Part shown: positions 25,882 to 32,076 of the stretch, piece after piece | How positions within the stretch are numbered: the first letter of the stretch is position 1 | How the letters are laid out: each line of letters opens with the position of its first letter | DNA from: an uncultured Porphyromonadaceae bacterium | GTDB lineage: Bacteria; Bacteroidota; Bacteroidia; Bacteroidales; Muribaculaceae | Reading direction: 5' to 3' | DNA length: 32,076 nt | Assembly: GCA_945873625.1 (NCBI GenBank) | Contig: CAMCDS010000025.1 | Coordinates: forward strand, 1-32,076 | The notes under the pieces: generated by a model | The model's database searches: none | Told to the model about the DNA's origin: nothing | What the model saw: the letters and a program-made list of their open reading frames with translations, nothing else | Translations under genes and position numbers: made by a program

Positions 25882-26982
25882 TTATTTCAATATATAGATT
25901 ATATCGGCGAAAGCCTCATACTGTCTTCCGCCCGACATAAATACTGTTCTCATACCCTTCAGCTTCGTCGAATCGAAGCCGTCGACAAAACTCTTTATCT
26001 CCGGCCTCAGCAGATCGACATTCCTCTTGAGTTTCCACGATGACGAGAGATCTTCTCTGTCAATCAAGATGATGAAGATTCTGTTTTCAGCTCCAAAGCG
26101 CATGCTTCCCTGATGCTCATATAGCCATTTTATCAATTCCGCTTTATTATTCAGGGCATAATCGACAATTTTACGCTCGTTGTCAGAGACCATATTCAGC
26201 GCCTCCACAGCTATCTCGCTGCCGTTGTCGCAGAGGCGTCTGGAAAGCACGTCTTTAAGTTCTTCCTTAGACCTGTCTTCGTCAAACACTATGCTCAGCC
26301 TGCGAGCAGCTTTCTTCAATATCGACAGAGAAGATTTGAATCCGAAGTCTTTGCGCTTCCTCTCCCTGAACTCATTGGGCAGAAAGGTAACCTTAAGGTC
26401 GAACGGCACCTGCTTGATGAAGAAGTCGACGCTTTTCACCTTTCCGAGAGCCGGAAGCACGCCGTCGTTCTCAATAAACAGCTGCTCTATCAGACGGGAT
26501 GTCCAATGGTTGTACCAGCTGCTGAGCACATAATTGTGGACGGCAGTGTCTATTTCAGCACGAAATTTACTTTTGAGCTGATTCAGGTCCCTTATAGGCT
26601 TCACATAGCGGCTCACAAGGAAACGGTCGAGCGAATTGTCAGCGTCGCCGCCCCATTTGTACGTTTCTATCTGATAGAGCTGATCAATCAACCTGTCTTT
26701 GTCGGCAATATCAGGGAGTTTTCCCGACGCATGTCTGATGAATCCGTCGAGAAGCCGATGAGAACCGGCCACATTCTTCTTCATCAACTCATACAATTCC
26801 CTGAACCTGTCTTCCTGCTTACTTCCGGAAAAAGAATAACCTTCATGTTCAGAATACATCTCAAGAAGATCTCTTCTCACTATAGTTCTGATCTTAAGCC
26901 AAAGCAAGGCTTCGGGTGATGATGTGAACACACCCATCTCCTGCCTCTCGAAACATTCTGACCATCTGTCAAATCCGCTCAT
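25882..26982 (-). CDS. Putative type II restriction endonuclease
   Basis: The 366-residue product is not a family I can name. Two things suggest a restriction endonuclease. It directly follows a DNA adenine methylase gene on the same strand, and it contains a PD-(D/E)XK-like segment, VDFFIKQVPFDLKVTFLP (about 185-202), in which Asp186, Asp195 and Lys197 would be catalytic, preceded by a helix with a Glu (IEQLF). The rest is helical and charged. I chose ATG 26982, 14 bp after the methylase stop. A TTG at 27000 would overlap that stop by four bases (TTGA) and add six residues, so translational coupling is possible. GC content is visibly lower than the neighbours, consistent with transfer. It could also be another effector tied to DNA modification. 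Confidence 0.6.
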   Translation of the reverse strand: MSGFDRWSECFERQEMGVFTSSPEALLWLKIRTIVRRDLLEMYSEHEGYSFSGSKQEDRFRELYELMKKNVAGSHRLLDGFIRHASGKLPDIADKDRLIDQLYQIETYKWGGDADNSLDRFLVSRYVKPIRDLNQLKSKFRAEIDTAVHNYVLSSWYNHWTSRLIEQLFIENDGVLPALGKVKSVDFFIKQVPFDLKVTFLPNEFRERKRKDFGFKSSLSILKKAARRLSIVFDEDRSKEELKDVLSRRLCDNGSEIAVEALNMVSDNERKIVDYALNNKAELIKWLYEHQGSMRFGAENRIFIILIDREDLSSSWKLKRNVDLLRPEIKSFVDGFDSTKLKGMRTVFMSGGRQYEAFADIIYILK

Positions 26983-26996
26983 AACTACGATGGATG

Positions 26997-28076
26997 TCAA
27001 TATGGGTTACATACCAGCAATACCTCATGGCTTCCCGCCACGCTGCCTTTGCCACCTCTTGAATTTCCGTATTGCTTTTTCTCCACTCTTACCTTTCTGA
27101 AGCGCGACACGAGTCCGACAAACGTATCGATATCGGGATAGCTACGGTCGTTGTAGCTTATCAGCCAGTAGGGTATGGAATCCGACATCTCAAACAGGCG
27201 CCCGAAACTTGCCATCGCCTCTCCCTTCGTGTCGAATCCGCTGTGCCGCTTCGGGCTGTAGCGCTTCGTGCCGTTGACGAACTCCTTGTCTTTCCAATAG
27301 ACAGTAAACGTCTCGAGCAGATGATAGAACGACTGATAGTCGGCATGGCTACTGCAATAAGGGGGATCGAAATAGACCATATCCACATTGTCGAGCCTGG
27401 GCAAGAGATTCATGATGTCCTCGCTGTGCGACTCACACTCGCAGCCGTTGTCGAACACAGCCGCGTTGTATTCATCCGCAAGTTCTACGAAAAGATCCCG
27501 CACCGGACGGACAAGGCTGCGGTTGCGCTTCACCCTCGCCGGGTCGGCCGCGTAGGCGAGCGCCTGCGTATGTGCGAAATGCCCCATGGTTACCTTACGG
27601 GTAAGCGCCCGGTTGGCAATCGTGAATGCAAGTGCCCGCTTATATTCCGAGGCGAGACGCGGAATGTTACTCCGCAGAGAATCGATGAATGCAGAGTCTT
27701 CGGCCGTGAAGAATAGGCCGGTGAAAAGCCTGTCTATCAGGTTGTATTCATCCGGATTGCTGTTGCTTTCCATCAGCACCGACATATCCGATTCGGTCAG
27801 GACATCCGCTTTGTTCTCGATAAGGGCCTTGCCTATCATTCCGTTGAAATGCAGGAAATCGTTGGTGATGGTCTTGAGCCCGAGCTGCTTGAACATGTAG
27901 GCTATCGACTGTGAGCCGGAGAAGGCGTCGAGAGCCACGTCGACACCGTCGGGAATGAATTCCTTTATCCAGTCTCGATGGATGAATTTGGCTCCCAGAT
28001 ACTGGGGCTGCGGAAATCTCTTTCCTGCATTCTCCATCTCGGGAAACAGCGACAAAGTCTGTGGCACGGTTTTCAT
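26997..28076 (-). CDS. DNA adenine methylase (D12-class)
   Basis: The 359-residue product is an N6-adenine DNA methyltransferase of the D12/Dam-like class. YLGAKFIHRDWI (26-37) and DAFSGSQSIAYMF (50-62) form the SAM-binding motifs X and I, where FSGSQS replaces the usual FxGxG. FDPPYCSS (236-243) is the catalytic DPPY motif IV. GGKGSVAGSHEVLLVCN closes the domain. The recognition sequence cannot be read from the protein. A GTG at 28079 precedes the chosen ATG by one codon. It heads a two-gene unit with the putative endonuclease and presumably protects host sites from it. Confidence 0.9.
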   Translation of the reverse strand: MKTVPQTLSLFPEMENAGKRFPQPQYLGAKFIHRDWIKEFIPDGVDVALDAFSGSQSIAYMFKQLGLKTITNDFLHFNGMIGKALIENKADVLTESDMSVLMESNSNPDEYNLIDRLFTGLFFTAEDSAFIDSLRSNIPRLASEYKRALAFTIANRALTRKVTMGHFAHTQALAYAADPARVKRNRSLVRPVRDLFVELADEYNAAVFDNGCECESHSEDIMNLLPRLDNVDMVYFDPPYCSSHADYQSFYHLLETFTVYWKDKEFVNGTKRYSPKRHSGFDTKGEAMASFGRLFEMSDSIPYWLISYNDRSYPDIDTFVGLVSRFRKVRVEKKQYGNSRGGKGSVAGSHEVLLVCNPY

Positions 28077-28080
28077 CACG

Positions 28081-28111
28081 CAAATTTAAATATAATATTT
28101 CATTCCTGCAA
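28081..28111 (-). promoter_or_regulatory. Promoter of the methylase-endonuclease unit
   Basis: On the minus strand TTG (28111-28109), a 20-nt spacer and TAAATTTG (28088-28081) match the Bacteroidota consensus. The -7 box ends four bases before the ATG at 28076, so the mRNA should be leaderless, as at the left end of the window. Confidence 0.6.
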
Positions 28112-28116
28112 TCTAT

Positions 28117-29436
28117 TCAGGGGGTCGGCGGGGGGAAGAGGTCGCGGAAGATGCGGTCGGTGGCGCCGAGCTTGGAGCGGATGTAGGCTCCGGCGGCGCG
28201 GCCGGCCTCGGCGCGACGCGTTGCGTCGGCCAGACGCGTGTCCATCAGCCGGGCGAAGTCGGCGGCCGAACCGATGCTGAATCCTCCCCCGGCGGCTATC
28301 AGCTCGCCGGCTTCGAGAAACTTGCCGTGGTTGGGGCCGAACACTACGGGGATGTCGTAGACGGCGGCCTCGTTGATGTTGTGGATGCCGACGCCGAATC
28401 CTCCGCCCACGTAGGCCATGTCGGCATACCTATAGGCCGACGAGAGCACGCCGAAGCAGTCCATCACCACGCAGTCGGCCGTGTCGGCCAGCGCGGGCTC
28501 TTTCTCCATGTCCGACAGGCGCACGCACCTCAGCCCCTCTGCCGAGCAGAGGCGGTCGATGCGGCGTGAGTCGAATTCGTGGGGAGCGATGATGAGCTTC
28601 ATCTCTACCTTATGGTTCCGCATCCACGGCAGATACACCTCTTCGTCGGGTTCCCAGCTGCTTCCGGCTATCATCACCGGGCGGCTGTCGGAGTCGCGGA
28701 AACGGGAGATGAGCGGGAGTTCGCGCGTTCCGTTCCTGATGTCGGTAACGCGGTCGAAACGGGTGTCGCCGGCCACTACCGCGCCCTTGATGCCGGCTCC
28801 TTCGAGCAGGCGGCGACTGCGTTCGTCCTGCACGTAGATGCGCGTGTACCAGCGAAGCCAGTAGCGATACCACGCGCTGCGCTTGCGGAAGAAAGCCTGG
28901 TCGGGGCGGAAAACGGCCGAAATCAGATAGGTCGGTATCTGCCTGTCCCACAGCTGCCGCAGATAATTGCGCCAGATCTCATACTTGACGAATATGGCCA
29001 TCTCGGGGCGCACCGTGTCGAGAAAACGCCTCACGCGTCCGGGGGTGTCGAAGGGGAGATAGCTCACGCAGTCGGCCCCGGCATAGTTTTTCCTCACCTC
29101 GTAGCCCGAGGGGGAGAAGAACGTCAGGAGAATCTTATATTCGGGTCGCTCTCGCCTCAGCCGCTCGATGAGCGGCCGCCCCTGCTCGAACTCTCCGAGC
29201 GAGGCGGCGTGGATCCATATATATCTGGCCTGCGGGTCGATGACGTCGTGCAGTCTGCGCCACACGTCGCGCTGCCCTTCGGCCATAAGACGCGCCTTGG
29301 GCATCCTCAGCCCGGCCAGGCTCACGGCGCCGGCGTAGGCCGAGATGCCCAGGCGATAGAGGACCGGCTCAAGAGTCTGCCGGCAGGCCTCTGCTCCGAA
29401 ACTGCGAAGCTCCCTGAGTTTCTGCATCAGTTTCAT
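28117..29436 (-). CDS. waaA: 3-deoxy-D-manno-octulosonic acid (Kdo) transferase WaaA
   Basis: WaaA (KdtA) transfers Kdo from CMP-Kdo to the lipid A precursor at the inner membrane, the first step of LPS core assembly. The 439-residue product has the family length. An N-terminal hydrophobic stretch (about 26-45) leads into HAASLGEFEQG (76-86), where Glu82 is the expected catalytic base. The Rossmann-like donor domain has APHEFD, YVGGGFGVGIHNINEAAVYDIPVVFGPN (the CMP-Kdo site) and KFLEAGELI. It starts 24 bp after the gltX stop and is probably the last gene of that operon. Its stop lies 41 bp from the start of the methylase gene. Confidence 0.95.
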   Translation of the reverse strand: MKLMQKLRELRSFGAEACRQTLEPVLYRLGISAYAGAVSLAGLRMPKARLMAEGQRDVWRRLHDVIDPQARYIWIHAASLGEFEQGRPLIERLRRERPEYKILLTFFSPSGYEVRKNYAGADCVSYLPFDTPGRVRRFLDTVRPEMAIFVKYEIWRNYLRQLWDRQIPTYLISAVFRPDQAFFRKRSAWYRYWLRWYTRIYVQDERSRRLLEGAGIKGAVVAGDTRFDRVTDIRNGTRELPLISRFRDSDSRPVMIAGSSWEPDEEVYLPWMRNHKVEMKLIIAPHEFDSRRIDRLCSAEGLRCVRLSDMEKEPALADTADCVVMDCFGVLSSAYRYADMAYVGGGFGVGIHNINEAAVYDIPVVFGPNHGKFLEAGELIAAGGGFSIGSAADFARLMDTRLADATRRAEAGRAAGAYIRSKLGATDRIFRDLFPPPTP

Positions 29437-29460
29437 CTGCTTGGGAAATCGGGGTATTCT

Positions 29461-30993
29461 TTATTTCGCTTCGGGGGCGGGGATTGTTTCAATGGCGCGG
29501 CGGATGCGCTTCACCACCTCCTCTTTAGGCATCAGCTCGGTGATATCGAACATGTGCGGACCTCGGCAGGCACCGACCACGGCCAGACGAAAGGCGTTCA
29601 TGACGTTGCCCAGATGGTAGCCCTTGGAGGCAATCCAGTCGAGCGTTATCTTCTCGGCGTTGGCCGATGTCATGTCGTCGATACCTTCAAGCACCTCTAT
29701 AAGCTCGCCCATAATGCGGGGAGTATCGGCGCTCCAGCGTTTCTTCACGTCTTTGGGCGCATACTCCGTGGGAGCGGTGAAGAAGAAGTCGGCCTGGTCC
29801 CAGAGCTCGCCGATGAAGTTGACGCGTCCCTTCACCATGCCTACGGCTTTGGCCACATATTCGGGTGTGAAGCCTTCGATTCCCTTGGCGGCGAGGATGG
29901 GGAGGAAGAGGCGGCCCACCTCCTCGTCGGGGAGGCGCATGATGTATTCGTGGTTGAACCACGCGGCCTTCTGATAGTCGAACTTGGCTCCGGCCTTCGA
30001 GCAGTGGTCGAACGAGAACTTGCGCGTGAGTTCGTCCATATCCATCAGCTCCGTGTCGTCGCCGGGGTTCCAGCCGAGCAGGGCGAGGAAGTTGACCACG
30101 GCTTCGGGGAGATAGCCGCGCTCGCGATAGCCTGAAGAGATCTCGCCGCTCTTGGGGTCGTGCCATTCGAGCGGGAACACGGGGAAGCCCAGCTTGTCGC
30201 CGTCGCGCTTCGAGAGCTTGCCGTTGCCCACGGGCTTGAGCAGCAGGGGAAGGTGGACGAACTCGGGCATTGTGTCGGTCCAGCCGAGTGCTTCGTAGAG
30301 AAGCACATGGAGCGGGGCCGACGGCAGCCATTCCTCGCCGCGGATCACGTGGCTAACCTTCATCAGATGGTCGTCGACGATGTTGGCCAGATGATACGTG
30401 GGAAGTCCGTCGGCGCTCTTGAAGAGCACCTTGTCGTCGAGGATGTCGCTCATCACCTTCACTTCGCCGCGCACGAGGTCGTTGACCTTCACCTCGCGTC
30501 CCGGCTCTATCTTGATGCGCACGGTGTAGCGTTCGCCGGCGTCGATGAGGCGTTTCACCTCCTCTTCGGGCAACGTCAGCGAGTTGCGCATGCGTCCGCG
30601 CGTCGACGCGTCATACTGGAAGTTGGGCGTCTCGGCGCGCGCGGCCTCCAGCTCCTCGGGGGTGTCGAAAGCGATATATGCCTTCCCGTCGGCGAGAAGC
30701 CGGTCCACATACTTGCGGTATATCTCCTTGCGCTCGCTCTGCTTATAGGGGCCGTAGGGGCCTCCTTCGCGCACACCTTCGTCGATTCCGATGCCGAGCC
30801 ATGCGAGCGACTCGTTGATGTAGTCCTCGGCTCCGGGCACGAAGCGCTGGCTGTCGGTGTCCTCGATGCGGAGTATCATCTTGCCGCCGTTGGCACGTGC
30901 GAAAAGATAGTTGTAAAGCGCGGTGCGGACGCCTCCGATGTGGAGCGGTCCTGTGGGCGACGGCGCGAAGCGCACTCTTATCTCTCTGTTCAT
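29461..30993 (-). CDS. gltX: Glutamyl-tRNA synthetase
   Basis: GltX charges tRNA-Glu (and tRNA-Gln in organisms without GlnRS) with glutamate in the cytosol. The 510-residue product is of normal length. The class I signatures are both present: [11 protein letters not shown] (11-21) and KLSKRDGD (259-266). The intervening region holds [10 protein letters not shown] (41-50) and [11 protein letters not shown] (215-225). The anticodon-binding C-terminal half is complete, ending ETIPAPEAK. It lies between the DUF3256 gene (73-bp gap) and waaA (24-bp gap), all on one strand. No clear promoter of its own is seen. Confidence 0.97.
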   Translation of the reverse strand: MNREIRVRFAPSPTGPLHIGGVRTALYNYLFARANGGKMILRIEDTDSQRFVPGAEDYINESLAWLGIGIDEGVREGGPYGPYKQSERKEIYRKYVDRLLADGKAYIAFDTPEELEAARAETPNFQYDASTRGRMRNSLTLPEEEVKRLIDAGERYTVRIKIEPGREVKVNDLVRGEVKVMSDILDDKVLFKSADGLPTYHLANIVDDHLMKVSHVIRGEEWLPSAPLHVLLYEALGWTDTMPEFVHLPLLLKPVGNGKLSKRDGDKLGFPVFPLEWHDPKSGEISSGYRERGYLPEAVVNFLALLGWNPGDDTELMDMDELTRKFSFDHCSKAGAKFDYQKAAWFNHEYIMRLPDEEVGRLFLPILAAKGIEGFTPEYVAKAVGMVKGRVNFIGELWDQADFFFTAPTEYAPKDVKKRWSADTPRIMGELIEVLEGIDDMTSANAEKITLDWIASKGYHLGNVMNAFRLAVVGACRGPHMFDITELMPKEEVVKRIRRAIETIPAPEAK

Positions 30994-31066
30994 ATTATAT
31001 GTCGGTCAGTTCGTTTGAATTTCAGTTCTTTACTCGTTTTTTTGCGGAGGAGAGAGGCCGACTGGC

Positions 31067-31798
31067 TCACTTGCGCAGGCGGAAACGTTTTCCGTCCCAG
31101 TCCCATGCTATGCCGCTCTTCTCGTAGGGCTTCACCTCCTTGTAGTCGTCCTCGTTCATATAGGTTCCTACGGTGAGGCGGCCGGTGAGGGAGGTGTCGG
31201 CGGCCGACGCGGAGTATTCCACGGTCGGGAAGGGTATCTTCTCCTCGATCTCCTTCATCGAGAGGGGGCTGTCTTTCGGGAGGGAGAAGAAGTCTTTGAG
31301 TCGGGGTTCCTTGAAATAGCGGTCGCGCGGCAGCTCCTTCATTTCGGCAGAGAAGAAGCGGATGTCGCTGTCGGGGGAGTGGGTGTCGGAGCCCACGGTG
31401 TAGACGGTCATCACTATCTTCTCTTTCTTGCCGCGCAGGGGGAGCAGGCGTATCTGCATGCGGCTCACGTCGGTGATCTGCACGTCGAGGAAGTCGGGCG
31501 TTACCTCGCGCAGCCACGAGGTGCCCTCCATGGCGTTGGGGGCATGATAGACGCTGTCGGCTTCCCAGTAGGTAACCATCTTGAAGCGGGAGCTCACGGG
31601 CAGCACGTCGAGCACGTCGGCCGGCATGTTGAGGAAACATACGGCGGCATCGGCGGCCAGGGAGTCGGCCGCCTCCACACCCTCGGCGGGCGCGGCGGCC
31701 CGTGCCGGCAGAGCCACGAGGGCGAGCAGCAGCGCCACTACGGCCGCCATCCATCGTCCGCCCCTGCGGACGCCGCTTGCATGAAGGTCTCTTTTCAT
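31067..31798 (-). CDS. DUF3256 family secreted protein
   Basis: The 243-residue product has an N-terminal signal or membrane segment (about 16-35, VVALLLALVALPARA). The body carries DUF3256 features: CFLNMPADVLDVLPVSSR (about 54-71), LREVTPDFLDVQITDVSRMQIRLLP, and IVMTVYTVGSDTHSPDSDIRFF (about 129-150). DUF3256 is restricted to Bacteroidota and has no known function; it is predicted to be periplasmic. The ATG overlaps the stop of the gene to its right by four bases (ATGA, 31798-31795), so the two are translationally coupled. It lies 73 bp upstream of gltX. Confidence 0.85.
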   Translation of the reverse strand: MKRDLHASGVRRGGRWMAAVVALLLALVALPARAAAPAEGVEAADSLAADAAVCFLNMPADVLDVLPVSSRFKMVTYWEADSVYHAPNAMEGTSWLREVTPDFLDVQITDVSRMQIRLLPLRGKKEKIVMTVYTVGSDTHSPDSDIRFFSAEMKELPRDRYFKEPRLKDFFSLPKDSPLSMKEIEEKIPFPTVEYSASAADTSLTGRLTVGTYMNEDDYKEVKPYEKSGIAWDWDGKRFRLRK

Positions 31799-32076
31799 TT
31801 CTGCTTTTTTATGAAAATGTCGTAATTGCCCGGATATTTCACCTTCTTCCCCTCTTTTTTCGGGTGTTTCTCCTTTTTGGCCTTCTTCTCTTTGGGACGG
31901 TCGAAGTCGCGCTTACCTTTCGGGCGGTCGAAGTCGCGCTTCTCGCGGCGCTCCCTGCCGCCATCTTTGGCGCGTCCCTCCTTCTTCGCACCCTTGCGTT
32001 TGCGGGCGTCGGAGGCATAGTCGCGGTCGGAGGCTATCTCGGGGCGCAGTCGCACGCCGAAGAAGTCGGCGTTGCG
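31795..32076 (-). CDS. 3' end of a gene with a lysine/arginine-rich tail (partial)
   Basis: The frame is open to the window edge and shows 93 residues of a C-terminus. After NADFFGVRLRPEIASDRDYA the sequence becomes highly basic and low in complexity, with a tandem repeat KRDFDRPKG / KRDFDRPKE and many KK and KE pairs. It ends PGNYDIFIKKQK. Such tails are common in Bacteroidota RNA-binding or membrane-protein C-termini, for example pseudouridine synthases and helicases. The folded part lies outside the window, so I cannot name it. Its stop overlaps the start of the DUF3256 gene by four bases. Confidence 0.7.
   Translation of the reverse strand, partial: RNADFFGVRLRPEIASDRDYASDARKRKGAKKEGRAKDGGRERREKRDFDRPKGKRDFDRPKEKKAKKEKHPKKEGKKVKYPGNYDIFIKKQK

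Noticed and set aside
25857..25882. Coiled-coil gene at 24940-25857 as a third component of the methylase-endonuclease unit
   Set aside because: Although only 24 bp away, its base composition matches the chromosomal neighbours rather than the lower-GC pair, and it resembles an envelope protein. Co-transfer is not supported.
1..32076. CRISPR arrays, prophage modules, rRNA or tRNA genes
   Set aside because: No regularly spaced repeats, phage structural genes, or RNA gene signatures were found on either strand.

Overview
The window looks like a chromosomal stretch from a high-GC member of the Bacteroidales. A Muribaculaceae-like gut bacterium is my best guess, inferred from sequence character rather than from a marker gene. 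Three things point there. Promoters follow the Bacteroidota pattern (TTTG or TTG, about 20 nt, TAnnTTTG). Shine-Dalgarno sequences are essentially absent. Several secreted proteins end in type IX-secretion-like C-terminal tails, and typical Bacteroidota families are present (DUF3256, DUF2027-Smr, Omp28).

Layout, left to right. Positions 1-1050 hold trmD (minus strand) with its intrinsic terminator. Directly behind the terminator lies the 5' part of a group IIC intron, then a strong promoter and the first nine codons of a gene that leaves the window. A DUF2461 gene follows (1157-1819). Positions 1861-2702 are an AT-rich, decayed insertion sequence with an IS4-like DDE transposase pseudogene, itself interrupted by a 195-bp MITE. 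Next come a poly-G tract, a canonical promoter, a long leader and sufB. A second MITE copy, 98% identical, separates sufB from a tight operon of phoH, a DUF2027-Smr gene and a DUF695 gene.

Positions 7432-24840 form a secretion locus. On the plus strand is a secreted GH13 alpha-amylase-family enzyme. Convergent to it on the minus strand are a 2205-residue modular surface protein, an Omp28-like thioredoxin-fold protein and an M6 metalloprotease. Divergent from the giant gene is a membrane-spanning TPR-AraC regulator. A choice-of-anchor-J protein gene with two compensating frameshifts follows. Four of these secreted proteins share the same style of C-terminal tail, so they are probably exported by the same machinery. 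The regulator is the obvious candidate to control the giant gene, but this is inferred from position only.

Positions 24940-32076 are all on the minus strand: a membrane-anchored coiled-coil protein, a two-gene DNA methylase and putative restriction endonuclease unit of lower GC, then waaA (Kdo transferase), gltX, a DUF3256 gene and the 3' end of a gene with a lysine/arginine-rich tail. No tRNA, rRNA or CRISPR array was seen.

The most interesting items are the MITE pair with exact TWA target duplications, the group IIC intron fragment docked behind the trmD terminator, the giant-protein locus with its regulator, the uncharacterised endonuclease beside the adenine methylase, and the paired frameshifts at 23976 and 24125.
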